Positions 16,541 through 26,238 of a stretch of DNA of 64,000 bases are shown here, piece by piece (position 1 is the stretch's first letter; the number at the start of each line of letters is the position of its first letter). The notes under the pieces are model-generated. The model saw only the letters and a program-made list of their open reading frames with translations, made no database searches and had not been told where the DNA came from. The stretch comes from Chitinophaga cymbidii (GTDB lineage Bacteria > Bacteroidota > Bacteroidia > Chitinophagales > Chitinophagaceae): positions 930,001-994,000 of the forward strand of contig NZ_BKAU01000002.1 of the NCBI RefSeq assembly GCF_007992715.1, in the 5' to 3' direction. Made by a program: the position numbers and the translations under genes.

Positions 16541-18682
16541 TTATTTCGTTCCGATCTCTATTTTGCCACCGTTCCTGAACAGGTCATGCGGCACAAAATA
16601 TCCATCCTGTTTTTTACCGTTTACTTTTATCGTATGCAGGTGCCTGCTTTTGCCGGTTTTCACCAGTGTGAGCGTTTTGCCGGTGGAAGTTTTCCATTTT
16701 ACTTCATCAAATAACGGAACAGTCACGAGATATTCCGGATCTGTTGCGGAGAAAGTGTACAGTCCCAATGCGCTGAACACATACCAGGCGGACATTTCCC
16801 CCGCATCATCCATGCCGCAGAGCGCCAGCCCTTCATCACCGATGCCGTACAGGCTGTTCAGGATCGTGTCGATCATTTTTTGGGATTTTTCCGGCTTGCC
16901 GATGAAATAATAAGCAAAAGGCGCTTCATGGTCCGGCTGGTTGCCGTGGCAGTACTGGCCGATCATCGTTTCCACGTTCCGGGCAATGTGCTTCGGGTTC
17001 CAGGGCACCGTGAAAAGAGAATCCAGCTTTGATTCAAATCCTTCTTTCCCGCCATACAGCGCTATCAGCCCCGGCATGTCATGCGGCGCGAAAAACGATA
17101 CCTGCCAGGCATTGGCTTCCCGGTACATGTATTCGTAGTAAGGGTATTGGGGATTGAAGGGTGTTATCCAGTCGCCATTCTCCAGCCTGCCTCTCATGAA
17201 CCGTGTAGACGGATCAAAAACATTTTTGTAGTTCTTTGAACGGGCCATCATGATGCGGTAGTTGGCCGTATCACCGATTTTTTTTGCTATCTGCGCCACC
17301 GAATAATCGTCATACGCATATTCCAGCGTTTTTGAAACACCGGCTTTTGCTTTTGTTTCTACATGTGGATTGGGAATATCAGGATCGGAAATGTATCCTT
17401 TTTCGATGTATTCGCGGATATGCGGGCGCGCGCCGCCTTCTACGTTCGCATTCTTCAGCAATATTTCATACGTGCCTTTTATATCAAAATCATCAATTCC
17501 TCTCAGGTAAGCGCCGGCAATGGACGAAGCGCCATGGTCGCCATGAAAGAAAGTTGGAATGAAACCCCTTTTATCGCCCACGTCTTTCATGGATTTGATC
17601 ACATCGAGCGTCACCTTCGGCGAGATCAGGCCCAGCAGTACGTCCTTGTTCCGGTAGGTGTCCCACAGGGAAGGTTCGGTGTAATAATTAAAGTCCGCTT
17701 TTACCACGTTGCGTTTGGCATCCCTGTATTCGCCGTTCACATCGCTGCGCAGGGCCGGCCAGAGGAAGGAACGGTAGAGGCAGGAATACAGCATTTCCTT
17801 TTGTTTGTCCGTTCCGCCTTTTACCTGTATGTTGGAGAGGAGTTTTTCCCAGGTGCGGTTTGCTGCTTTACGGATATCGGAGAAAGATTGCTTCCCGATC
17901 TCCTGCTCAAGGTTCTGCTTTGCATTTTCCATGCTGACGAACGATATGCCTATTTTCAGCTCAACCGGTCCCGCGCCATTCTTGAGATGAACGATGGCGT
18001 TGCCGCTGCGTTTGCCCTCTTCTTTCTTTTCCAGCTTTTCGATATCCGTATTCAGCACCGCGTAGAAATAGATGCGTTCGCCGGTGCGCTGATAGCCTTG
18101 CAGCACGTTGCTGCCCACTTGTTCAATGTTCCAGTCAGACACCCGGTTATTGGCCCTTGCCAGATCGAAGAGTATCTGCCTGCCGGTGTTGTTCGTGTAT
18201 TCGTACCGGTGAAACCCGCAGCGCAGGGTAGAGGTGAGGCTTACGTTCACCTTGTAATCATCGAGGTATACCTGGTAGAAGCCGGGTGAAGCGCTTTCTC
18301 TTTTGTGCGAGAATCTTGATCCGTAAGTTTCACCGGGATTGGAAAGCGGCAATATGGGAATGTTGCAAAGGTTCCAGTGGCCCTTGTTGGTATGCGTGAA
18401 GCCATAAATAACGGAATCCTCATACTCATAACCCGCGCCGGAGCCATACTCCGTCATAGGGCTCAGCTGCACCATGGCGTTTGGCAGCGAGCTGCCGGGA
18501 AAGGTAAGCCCCGCCCATGACCGCCATCCTTCGGGCAGCTCATAGCCGAGTATTTTCGGATCGGTCAGCGGCGCGGTGCCGATGAAGGTGTTCACATACT
18601 TTGTGTAAGTGGACTGGCTTTTGCCCGTGACAGTGAGCAGCAGTAGCAGGACAAAACCTGGCAGGCATCTAACATGCATCAT
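16541..18682 (-). CDS. GH92 family alpha-mannosidase
   Basis: A 713-residue secreted enzyme with a signal peptide ending near residue 22 (TGKSQS). The GH92 layout is complete: an N-terminal beta-sandwich (YVNTFIGTAPLTDP, WAGLTFPGSSLPNAMVQLSP), then an (alpha/alpha)6 barrel with CHGNQPDHEAPFAYYF and the signature GMDDAGEMSAWYVF (about residue 622). In the more common form that signature reads GNDDxGQMSAWYV; the acidic pair DD is kept while N and Q are replaced by M and E. GH92 enzymes are calcium-dependent exo-acting mannosidases on N-glycans or mannans. It is followed by an aldolase gene and preceded by a permease and an AraC regulator. Confidence 0.92.
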   Translation of the reverse strand: MMHVRCLPGFVLLLLLTVTGKSQSTYTKYVNTFIGTAPLTDPKILGYELPEGWRSWAGLTFPGSSLPNAMVQLSPMTEYGSGAGYEYEDSVIYGFTHTNKGHWNLCNIPILPLSNPGETYGSRFSHKRESASPGFYQVYLDDYKVNVSLTSTLRCGFHRYEYTNNTGRQILFDLARANNRVSDWNIEQVGSNVLQGYQRTGERIYFYAVLNTDIEKLEKKEEGKRSGNAIVHLKNGAGPVELKIGISFVSMENAKQNLEQEIGKQSFSDIRKAANRTWEKLLSNIQVKGGTDKQKEMLYSCLYRSFLWPALRSDVNGEYRDAKRNVVKADFNYYTEPSLWDTYRNKDVLLGLISPKVTLDVIKSMKDVGDKRGFIPTFFHGDHGASSIAGAYLRGIDDFDIKGTYEILLKNANVEGGARPHIREYIEKGYISDPDIPNPHVETKAKAGVSKTLEYAYDDYSVAQIAKKIGDTANYRIMMARSKNYKNVFDPSTRFMRGRLENGDWITPFNPQYPYYEYMYREANAWQVSFFAPHDMPGLIALYGGKEGFESKLDSLFTVPWNPKHIARNVETMIGQYCHGNQPDHEAPFAYYFIGKPEKSQKMIDTILNSLYGIGDEGLALCGMDDAGEMSAWYVFSALGLYTFSATDPEYLVTVPLFDEVKWKTSTGKTLTLVKTGKSRHLHTIKVNGKKQDGYFVPHDLFRNGGKIEIGTK

Positions 18683-18780
18683 TCGTGTGGTGCTAAATCG
18701 ATTAACTAATATTGAAAACAGATGTCAATATAACTTATCCTGTGGAATAAAATACTGAATTATTGATCAGTGGTGAGAAA

Positions 18781-19527
18781 TCAGCTTTTCAAACCGGATA
18801 CGGTGAAAACGATCAGCAGCAGCCCAATGACGATCAGCCCTCCGTAAACATACCGGAAGAACGGCCGCCCATGCAGCTGGTGGTTAAAATACCGGCCGAG
18901 GAAGATGGCGGGTATCATAGCAGGCAGGCAGAACAGAAAGTATTTTATCACGGTCCACCCCAATAATCCCTGTACGGCATAACCGACCACGCCGATAAAG
19001 CTGGCGGGTAAAAAGTAAGCCTGCAGCGTGGCGCGGAAATGTTTCGCGCTCCATCTCCGCATATTGCCATACACGATCAGCGGCGGCCCGTTGAGGCCAT
19101 AAGCCCCGCCAAGCACGCCGGACAAAAATCCGCAGACGAAAAGCCAGCCGCGGCTGTCCTGTTCCAGCAGGGGAGCGTTCTTCGCCAGCAGGGAATAGCC
19201 GCTGTATAATACAATCAATATGCCGAGTACAATTTTTACCCAGTATTCGTTTCCGCAGGTGAGGATCAGCAATCCGACAGGAATGCCCAAAAGCGCGAAC
19301 AGGATCAGCCAGCGCGCGCTGCTGAAATGAATTTCCTTATGGTCCTGTATCACCACTACCAATGCAACAAAAATGGACATCAGCACGGATAACGGAACGG
19401 CTACGTCCAGCGGGATAAAGAGCACCATGAGCGGGACCGCGATCAGCGATTCCCCGAACCCGAAAGTGGAACGGACCAGTGTGGCCAGAAAGCTGATGAG
19501 TATGATGGATACGATGGTTGAAAACAT
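18781..19527 (-). CDS. TauE/SafE-family membrane permease
   Basis: About 248 residues with seven to eight hydrophobic segments. The internal motif GAYGLNGPPLIVYG and the opening FGFGESLIAVPL are typical of TauE/SafE (DUF81) transporters, which move sulfite, sulfoacetate or related organic anions. I take the ATG at 19527; a TTG three codons upstream is less likely. It lies between the AraC regulator gene (60 nt upstream) and the GH92 gene (98 nt downstream) on the same strand, so it may export an anionic by-product of that pathway, which is an inference from position. Confidence 0.85.
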   Translation of the reverse strand: MFSTIVSIILISFLATLVRSTFGFGESLIAVPLMVLFIPLDVAVPLSVLMSIFVALVVVIQDHKEIHFSSARWLILFALLGIPVGLLILTCGNEYWVKIVLGILIVLYSGYSLLAKNAPLLEQDSRGWLFVCGFLSGVLGGAYGLNGPPLIVYGNMRRWSAKHFRATLQAYFLPASFIGVVGYAVQGLLGWTVIKYFLFCLPAMIPAIFLGRYFNHQLHGRPFFRYVYGGLIVIGLLLIVFTVSGLKS

Positions 19528-19587
19528 GCCGGGCAAAAGTATAAAATATGCCAGGGTTTTGCTGCAAATTTTTACTTCGTATCCGGG

Positions 19588-20517
19588 TTAGTATGACAGC
19601 GGAAATTCCAGCGGACCGTCCAGCTTCCCGCGGCAGGTGGTCCTGAAAGTGCCGGGCGTGATCCCCGTTTTCTGCTTGAAAAAAAGTGTGAAGTAATTGG
19701 CGGATTCAAAATTCAGCAGGAACGCAATTTCCTTGATGGTCATGGAAGAGCCGAGCAGCAATGCCTTGGCTTTCCGCAGCTTTATCTGCAACTGGTACTG
19801 CGTGGGCGAGAGGCCGGTGTATTGCCGGAACATTTTGCGGAACCAGGAATAGCTCATGTTCAATGACGACGCAATTTCTTCCAGGCTGATATCACCGCCG
19901 GGGTGCTCGCGCATCAGCAAACGCGCCTGTTCAATTTTATGGATCACGTTGTTATGCTCGAACTGGTTGTTGCGGATGATGTAATACAACAATCCCAGCA
20001 GATGCATGGTCATCCCGGAAGTGATCTGCTGAAACCCGGTTTTTTCCTGTTTGGTGATCTCGATGATATCATTAAATAGATCAACGATCAGTTCGTTAAA
20101 GCCGATGTGATAGATCGGATGCGTTTTCTGAAAGAAATTGCGGTTCACGAGGTTGTCCGCAAAGCCCCCTTTAAATCCCACCCAGTAAGTGCTCCAGCCG
20201 TCCTTCCTTTCCGGGTAATAGGTATGCCATTCATTCGGAAAAAGCATGAGCAGTTCCCCGGCTTCCAGCGGCATGCGCTGGCCGAGATGCGCGGAGCTGA
20301 AATATCCCTTCCCCTTGGTGATGTAGATCAGCTGGTATTCCTGCAATGTTCTGCCGGTAGATGGATTGAACCAGTAAGGAGAAGGATGTCCTTTAGGCGG
20401 GTACGCCGAAAAGGGCGCGATACACTGGTAGCCCACGGAGGCGACGGTCAATCCCCAGTTTTCATCTTCTTCACTGAAGGCAGGATACTTTACATTGGCG
20501 AAAAGCGTGTTTTTCAT
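19588..20517 (-). CDS. AraC-family transcriptional regulator with cupin sensor domain
   Basis: A 309-residue regulator. The N-terminal cupin-like ligand domain includes YQLIYITKGKGYF and GELLMLFPNEWHTYYPE. The C-terminal pair of helix-turn-helices covers about 205-300, with ISLEEIASSLNMSYSWFRKMF and IKEIAFLLNFESANYFTLFF. It is the first gene of a minus-strand run (permease, GH92, aldolase) and is divergent from the SusCD locus at 20927, so it may control either or both. A TATTTTTG -7-like box lies at 20576-20569 on this strand, about 50 nt upstream, without a clear -33 partner. Confidence 0.9.
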   Translation of the reverse strand: MKNTLFANVKYPAFSEEDENWGLTVASVGYQCIAPFSAYPPKGHPSPYWFNPSTGRTLQEYQLIYITKGKGYFSSAHLGQRMPLEAGELLMLFPNEWHTYYPERKDGWSTYWVGFKGGFADNLVNRNFFQKTHPIYHIGFNELIVDLFNDIIEITKQEKTGFQQITSGMTMHLLGLLYYIIRNNQFEHNNVIHKIEQARLLMREHPGGDISLEEIASSLNMSYSWFRKMFRQYTGLSPTQYQLQIKLRKAKALLLGSSMTIKEIAFLLNFESANYFTLFFKQKTGITPGTFRTTCRGKLDGPLEFPLSY

Positions 20518-20646
20518 ACGGGAGAGTTTCTCGATTTATTGAATATCCTGATCCCGGGCTATACTATCCAAAAATAAGTCAAAAATTGAAGTTAATGAAT
20601 CAGATTTTGGAATAAAAATATCCCTGCTGTGAGTAGTATTACTGAC

Positions 20647-20913
20647 ATGAAAACGCCATCCTGTTTCCACGTCCGGGGCTTCTACTGCTGATCTGCATGC
20701 TGTCCTGTTTCTTCAGCTGTTCGCTTCGTGCGCAGGACCCTGCTGTTACTATCCACTGGAATGACACTACGGTTGTTTCCAAAACCACGCCTGCCTTGCA
20801 GGTGGTGGAGGAGGTATGCTGGACTTACAACCAGGGAAGGGAATTGCGCGAACGGCAATAGCCTCCGCCTCGAACCTTTCCCCGTGGCAGTGGTAAAATT
20901 TAAAGAACGTTAA
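20647..20913 (+). pseudogene. Decayed secreted glycoside hydrolase: N- and C-terminal ends joined by an internal deletion
   Basis: An ATG at 20647 is followed, one frame off, by a signal peptide (PGLLLLICMLSC, ending SLRAQ) and a mature start reading VTIHWNDTTVVSKTTPALQVV. Restoring one A in the AAAA run just after the ATG would put the signal peptide in frame (MKNAILFPRPG). This start resembles a Bacteroidota glycoside hydrolase family whose members begin VTIHW-V-SKTTPTLQVVVNP. That frame stops at 20861. In another frame the last residues before the TAA at 20911 read SLRLEPFPVAVVKF, a typical C-terminal beta-sandwich end of secreted hydrolases. The catalytic middle is gone. The relic abuts the SusC gene by 13 nt. 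Confidence 0.6.
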
Positions 20914-20926
20914 AAGTGATCATCTT

Positions 20927-23900
20927 ATGCGCTATTATTACCTATTGTTCATTTTGATGCTAACGGGAACGCATGTATTCTCGCAACAGGTTTCCGTAAA
21001 AGGCACGGTGACCGGTCCGGATAAAGCCCCCGTGCCCGGCGTTACCGTGCTGGTCAGCGGCACCCGCACCGGCACCACCACCATGGCGAACGGCCAGTAT
21101 GCGATCCAGGCAAAGGCCGGCGATACGCTCGTCTTTCAGTTCATCGGTTTTGAAACGGAGAAAGTGACGGTGGGCACTTCGCCCCTCATCAATGTGCAGC
21201 TGTCGCTCAGCAACCAGGGCCTCAACGAAGTGGTGGTGCTGGGCTATGGCTCCCAGCGGAAGCGCGATGTGACCGCGGCCATCTCCACCATCGACGTTTC
21301 GAAACTGCGGGATGTGCCCGCGGCCAATGTCAGCCGCCTGCTGCAGGGACAGGCGCCCGGCGTCACCGTGAAGCAGAACTCCGGCGCCCCCGGCCGGGAA
21401 TTCTCCGTGGTCGTGCGGGGCCTCGGCTCGCTGGGCGCGGGCAGCAGACCGCTGTATATCATCGACGGCTTCCCGGTAGGCACCTCCGTAGGGCAAAACC
21501 TCAACCCGAACGACATCGCTACCGTGACCATCCTGAAAGACGCTGTTTCTACCGCCATCTACGGCGCAAGAGGATCAAACGGCGTGGTGCTCATCACTAC
21601 AAAGAACGCCCAGGAAGGCAAGAACAGCATGATGATATCCGCCAACTACGGCATTCAGAACATTCCCGAATCCAGGAAAACAAAAGTGCTGAACGGACCG
21701 GATTTCGCACAGTTCAAAAAGGACATCTTCATGGACAAGATCCGCTATTTTGAACACCGCGAACCCTCGCTGGATGAAGTGCCGCTGGATTTCCGCTACC
21801 CGGAACAAACAAAGTATTCCACCAACTGGTACGAAGAGATCCTCCAGCAAAACGCCTCCTTCCAGGATTACAACGTTACCTTCTCCGGCGGCAAAGGCGA
21901 TATCCGCTCCCTCGTGTCGCTGGGGTATATCAGCCAGGAGGGCGCGCTCATCAACACGTCATTTAAAAACTATTCCGTCCGCGCCAACATCGGCGGGAAA
22001 ATTAACAGCTTCATCAACATGGGGCTGAACACGAACATTTCCTACTCAAAAGAAAATGCATACATCACCGAAGGCCGGGACAACCTGGTAGGCGCTGCCC
22101 TGCTGCTGGACCCGCGCGAACCGGTGTATAATGAAGACGGCTCCTATAACAGCTACATCGGCGGGCACGACGGTGTTTTCGGATTTTTCAACCCGGTACA
22201 GTTCCTCAACGAAGTAGAACGCGGCGATGAAAGCGGCGATATTCTGTCCAGCGGTTTCGTGGAATTTTCTTTTTTGCGGCACTTCAAATTTAAAACAGCG
22301 CTGAACGCAAGGCTCAAATATGATTCCTACAAACAGTTCGTGCCGTCCACCATTGCGGGCATCAATGCGCCGCCGCCGAGGGATGCTTCCGAAGCGGATA
22401 ATTCCTACCGCACGATCAATCTCGCCTCCGATCAGCTGCTGACGTACGACAATAATTTCGGGCAACATCATGTGGATGTGCTGGCCGGCTTTACGGCGCA
22501 GGAAGAAACGGTAAAAGGCATCGACGGCGGCGGCAGCCAGTTCCCTGACGACCTCACGCCCTACCTGAGCAACGCCACCCTGAAGACCGTCAGCACCACG
22601 GAATACAGCTGGAGCATGATCGCTTTCTTCGGGCGGCTGAACTATTCCTTCCGGGACAGGTACCTGTTCTCCGCCACCTTCAGGCGGGAAGGCAGCTCCC
22701 GCTTCGGCTCCGCCAACAGGTATGGCAGCTTCCCCGCCGTGTCCGTAGGATGGCGTCTTTCAGACGAGCCTTTCATGCCGGAGATGCCCTGGCTGAACGA
22801 CCTCAAGCTGCGCGCCAGCTGGGGCGTAACGGGCAACAATGACATCGGCAACTACACCAGCCTGCCGCTGATGGCGCTGAACAATTATATTCTGAACAAC
22901 AACTTCGTGGGTGGAAAGGTGATCAGCGCATTTGCCAACCCGGAATTGCGGTGGGAGCGGTCGAAGCAATTGGACGTGGGGCTGGATTTATCCGCCTTTG
23001 ACGGCAAGCTGAACTTCACCGCCGAATATTATAACAGGATCACCAGCGATATGCTGCTGCCCATTCAGCTGCCCGCCATCGCCGGTTTTACCACCACCTG
23101 GTCCAATGTAGGGAAGGTGCGGAACCGCGGTGTGGAGCTGGGAATCGACTACCGCACGCGGATCGGTGAAGTGGGCTTCAACGGCAACTTCAATATTTCC
23201 TTCAACCGCAACAAGGTGCTGGAGATCCAGGGTGCAAACGACGAAATATGGAACGGCACGATGTACGGCGATTACAACGTTTCCAAACCCGGCCGCCCCA
23301 TTGGAATGATCTACGGCTACAAAGTGCTCGGCATCTTCCAGAACCAGGCGGAGATCGATGCATCGCCCACGCAGGACGGCGCCATTCCCGGCGTATACAA
23401 ATACGAGGATGTCAATGGCGATGGCGTGGTGTCTTATGATCAGACGGACATGGTGGAAATAGGGAACCCTTATCCCAAGTTCAACTGGGGACTGACGCTG
23501 GGCGCCGACTATAAGAATTTTGACCTGAGCGTACTGTTGCTGGGCGCGCAGAAATACGACCTGTTCCGGCAGATAGAATCCTCTACCATGAACCTGGACG
23601 GCGTATTCAACGTAGGTGTGGAAAGCAAGGAACGGTGGCGGTCCGAATCGAACCCCGGCGCGGGAAAGATCGGCACTACCAATACCTGGAAGTGGTCAAG
23701 GGAAAGCAATTCGCGCTACATCTACGATGCCAGTCACATGTGGATAAAGAACGTGAGCCTCGGCTACACGATTCCCAAATCAACCCTTGGTTTCAGCCAG
23801 GTACGGCTGTACCTGAGCACGGATAACCTTTTCCTCATCACAAACTATCCCGGCAACAACCCGGATGTGGACAATAACGGCGGCACCAATCCGGGTCTGG

Positions 23901-23959
23901 ACGATGAGGCTTACCCGGTACCCAGAACATTTTCTATTGGCGCAAATCTTTCTTTTTAA
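20927..23959 (+). CDS. SusC-like TonB-dependent outer-membrane transporter
   Basis: A 1010-residue SusC/RagA transporter. The signal peptide ends near residue 19 (THVFSQ), followed by a CarboxypepD_reg-like domain (VKGTVTGPDKAPVPGVTVLV) and the SusC plug signature NEVVVLGYGSQRKRDVTAAI. The typical VTILKDAVSTAIYGARGSNG motif and a C-terminal barrel ending in IGANLSF are present. It pairs with the SusD gene 6 nt downstream. No intact hydrolase follows this pair; the only catalytic trace is the hydrolase relic immediately upstream, so the original substrate enzyme has probably been lost. Confidence 0.95.
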   Translation: MRYYYLLFILMLTGTHVFSQQVSVKGTVTGPDKAPVPGVTVLVSGTRTGTTTMANGQYAIQAKAGDTLVFQFIGFETEKVTVGTSPLINVQLSLSNQGLNEVVVLGYGSQRKRDVTAAISTIDVSKLRDVPAANVSRLLQGQAPGVTVKQNSGAPGREFSVVVRGLGSLGAGSRPLYIIDGFPVGTSVGQNLNPNDIATVTILKDAVSTAIYGARGSNGVVLITTKNAQEGKNSMMISANYGIQNIPESRKTKVLNGPDFAQFKKDIFMDKIRYFEHREPSLDEVPLDFRYPEQTKYSTNWYEEILQQNASFQDYNVTFSGGKGDIRSLVSLGYISQEGALINTSFKNYSVRANIGGKINSFINMGLNTNISYSKENAYITEGRDNLVGAALLLDPREPVYNEDGSYNSYIGGHDGVFGFFNPVQFLNEVERGDESGDILSSGFVEFSFLRHFKFKTALNARLKYDSYKQFVPSTIAGINAPPPRDASEADNSYRTINLASDQLLTYDNNFGQHHVDVLAGFTAQEETVKGIDGGGSQFPDDLTPYLSNATLKTVSTTEYSWSMIAFFGRLNYSFRDRYLFSATFRREGSSRFGSANRYGSFPAVSVGWRLSDEPFMPEMPWLNDLKLRASWGVTGNNDIGNYTSLPLMALNNYILNNNFVGGKVISAFANPELRWERSKQLDVGLDLSAFDGKLNFTAEYYNRITSDMLLPIQLPAIAGFTTTWSNVGKVRNRGVELGIDYRTRIGEVGFNGNFNISFNRNKVLEIQGANDEIWNGTMYGDYNVSKPGRPIGMIYGYKVLGIFQNQAEIDASPTQDGAIPGVYKYEDVNGDGVVSYDQTDMVEIGNPYPKFNWGLTLGADYKNFDLSVLLLGAQKYDLFRQIESSTMNLDGVFNVGVESKERWRSESNPGAGKIGTTNTWKWSRESNSRYIYDASHMWIKNVSLGYTIPKSTLGFSQVRLYLSTDNLFLITNYPGNNPDVDNNGGTNPGLDDEAYPVPRTFSIGANLSF

Positions 23960-23965
23960 AACTGC

Positions 23966-25471
23966 ATGGATATGAAACCGATCATCATCATAACAGGCTT
24001 GATAACGTGTTGCTGGCTGCTCTCCTGTAACAAGTACCTCGATAAAACGGACCCTACAAAAGTGAATGCGGATAATTTTTATAAAGACCAGAAAGAGGCG
24101 GAGCAGGCGCTGAACGGCGTCTATGGGCAGTTGCAGGGTATTATGAACAACCAGTGGATGTTCAACGAACTGCCTACGGACAACACCACCATTGATTTTA
24201 ATCCGGATGACAGGGGGCAGGCGGATAAAATAGAAGCATTTGAATTTTATACGGTGACAGCGGGCAGCGTCAATATCCGGGACATGTATACCGCGTATTA
24301 CAACGCGCTCTACAACATCAATACCACGCTCGAAAGAATGGAGCCGGCTTCCATCCCGGATTCCGTGAAACAGGAATACCAGGGCCAGCTGCAATTTCTG
24401 CGTGCGTACTATTACTTTAACCTGACGCAATATTTCGGGGATGTGATCCTCATTACCAAGCCCATCAAACAACTGTCAGAAGCATGGGAATACCTGCGCG
24501 AGCCGCAGGAAAAAGTCTATGCGCAGATCGAAAGCGACCTGAAGGCCGCGGCGGCTTCGCTGCCGGAAAAGTACGACGCCGCCGGCACGGGCCGCGCCAC
24601 CAAAGGGGCCGCGCTGGGCCTGCTGGGCAAGGTGTATCTCACCCGGAAAAATTATCCGGAGGCGGTCACCACCCTGCAGCAGATATTACCGCTGGGCTAC
24701 GCGCTGCTGCCGTCTTACGCGGATGTTTTTGATCCGCAGAAAAAGAACGGCCTGGAATCGCTCTTCGAGGTGCAGTACCAGGGCGGCAACGACCTGGGCG
24801 AATGGAGCAGCTTTATCTACACCTTCGCGCCAAGGCTCTCCGCCGGCGCGGTGACCGGCTTCGCGCAAAGCCGGCCCGGCGGATGGAACACGCCTACAAA
24901 AGACATGATCGCCGCTTATGAGCCGAACGACAAACGCAAGGACGTATCGCTGAAAGAAGGGTATACGAATGGAGCAGGAGCGTGGGTGCCGGTGCCGTAT
25001 ATCAACAAGTACAATCATCCGCATACCATTTACACCCGCACCGATGATAACTGGCCGGTATTAAGATATGCGGACGTGCTGCTGATGCTCGCGGAAGCGA
25101 TCAACGAGCAATCAGGCCCGGCTAACGCTTACGGCTATCTGAACGAAGTACGGGAGCGGGCGGGCTTGCTGCCGCTGAGCGGACTGAACCAGGTAACCTT
25201 CAGGGCTGCCGTGTTGAAAGAAAGAAGGGTGGAGCTGGCATTCGAGAACCATCGCTGGTTCGATCTCAAACGCACCAAAACACCTGAAGAGCTGGCGCTG
25301 TTCCTCAACGCTTATGCCGCCAGGGAAAAAGCAGATCCGACGGTAGGCAGGCAAGGCATACCTTACTCCAACAGCGATTATATTTTTTCATCTTTCGAAG
25401 CGCTGTACCCGATCCCCACACAGGAACGGCTGGTAAATGACCAGCTGACGCAGAACCAGGGATATCATTGA
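23966..25471 (+). CDS. SusD-like surface substrate-binding lipoprotein
   Basis: A 501-residue RagB/SusD lipoprotein with its lipobox at Cys21 (CCWLLSC). It carries the usual N-terminal NKYLDKTDPTKVNADNFY segment, the TPR core (FLRAYYYFNLTQYFGDVILIT) and the C-terminal ERRVELAFENHRWFDLKR motif. Translation may start at 23966 or at the second ATG at 23972. The stop overlaps the stop of the convergent response-regulator gene by 7 nt, so no separate terminator lies between them. Confidence 0.95.
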   Translation: MDMKPIIIITGLITCCWLLSCNKYLDKTDPTKVNADNFYKDQKEAEQALNGVYGQLQGIMNNQWMFNELPTDNTTIDFNPDDRGQADKIEAFEFYTVTAGSVNIRDMYTAYYNALYNINTTLERMEPASIPDSVKQEYQGQLQFLRAYYYFNLTQYFGDVILITKPIKQLSEAWEYLREPQEKVYAQIESDLKAAAASLPEKYDAAGTGRATKGAALGLLGKVYLTRKNYPEAVTTLQQILPLGYALLPSYADVFDPQKKNGLESLFEVQYQGGNDLGEWSSFIYTFAPRLSAGAVTGFAQSRPGGWNTPTKDMIAAYEPNDKRKDVSLKEGYTNGAGAWVPVPYINKYNHPHTIYTRTDDNWPVLRYADVLLMLAEAINEQSGPANAYGYLNEVRERAGLLPLSGLNQVTFRAAVLKERRVELAFENHRWFDLKRTKTPEELALFLNAYAAREKADPTVGRQGIPYSNSDYIFSSFEALYPIPTQERLVNDQLTQNQGYH

Positions 25472-26238
25472 TCCGGGCCGCCTCTTTTGCTTTTGATGAA
25501 GCTGGAAGGGGACATGCTGAACTGTTTATAGAAGATGCGGTTGAAGTGGTTCGGTGAACTGAAGCCGGTGATGTTGGATACCTCGAAGATGCGGTAGTGC
25601 CCTTCCGCCAGCAGTTCCGCCGCTTTCTTCAGTCTTGCCAGGTTGATCAGCTCGTTGAGCGTGAGGTTGGAGATCGCTTTTATTTTCCGGTAGAGGGTGG
25701 GGCGGCTGAGATTGAGCAATTCCGCGAGGTATTCGCCGTCGAGTTCCGTTTTGTCCATATGCTGCACGATCACATCGTTCAGCCGTTCGAGGAATGCTTC
25801 GTCCGCTTTGCCGCTGGCCATGGATTTCATGTGCACCAGCGGGGATTTCGCGAAGTATTCCCTGATCATGTTCCTGTTGGCGATCAGGTTGGCGATCTGC
25901 GCTTTGAGGTGACGGGGGGAGAATGGTTTTTCGATGTAGGCGTCCGCGCCCAGCTCCAGTCCCTCTATGCGGGACATCATGGTGTTTTTCGCCGTTAGCA
26001 GGATGACCGGAATGTGACAGCATTCAATATCCGACTTGATCCTTTTGCAAAATTCAAAACCATCCATCACCGGCATCATCACATCGCTGATCACCAGCTG
26101 AACGGAGCTGGTACGCAGCGTTTCCAGCGCCGCGGTGGCATCGGTCATTTTGATGACCTGGTATTCTTCGCCGAGAATTTCTTCCACGAATTCCAGTATC
26201 TCTTTATTATCGTCTACGATCAGGAGCGTTGGTTGCAT
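25465..26238 (-). CDS. Response regulator with AraC-type DNA-binding domain
   Basis: A 257-residue response regulator. The receiver domain (about 3-115) keeps its acidic pocket (VDDN), the phosphorylated aspartate Asp52 in ISDVMMP, the threonine in ILLTAKN and the lysine in IEKPFSP. The AraC-type helix-turn-helix pair covers about 150-250, with IFEVSNITGFSSPNHFNRIF. Its start lies inside the 3' end of the sensor kinase gene (32-nt overlap, +1 frame). Together the two have the domain order of a Bacteroidota hybrid two-component system but as two polypeptides. It should control one or both flanking SusCD loci. Confidence 0.92.
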   Translation of the reverse strand: MQPTLLIVDDNKEILEFVEEILGEEYQVIKMTDATAALETLRTSSVQLVISDVMMPVMDGFEFCKRIKSDIECCHIPVILLTAKNTMMSRIEGLELGADAYIEKPFSPRHLKAQIANLIANRNMIREYFAKSPLVHMKSMASGKADEAFLERLNDVIVQHMDKTELDGEYLAELLNLSRPTLYRKIKAISNLTLNELINLARLKKAAELLAEGHYRIFEVSNITGFSSPNHFNRIFYKQFSMSPSSFIKSKRGGPDQ

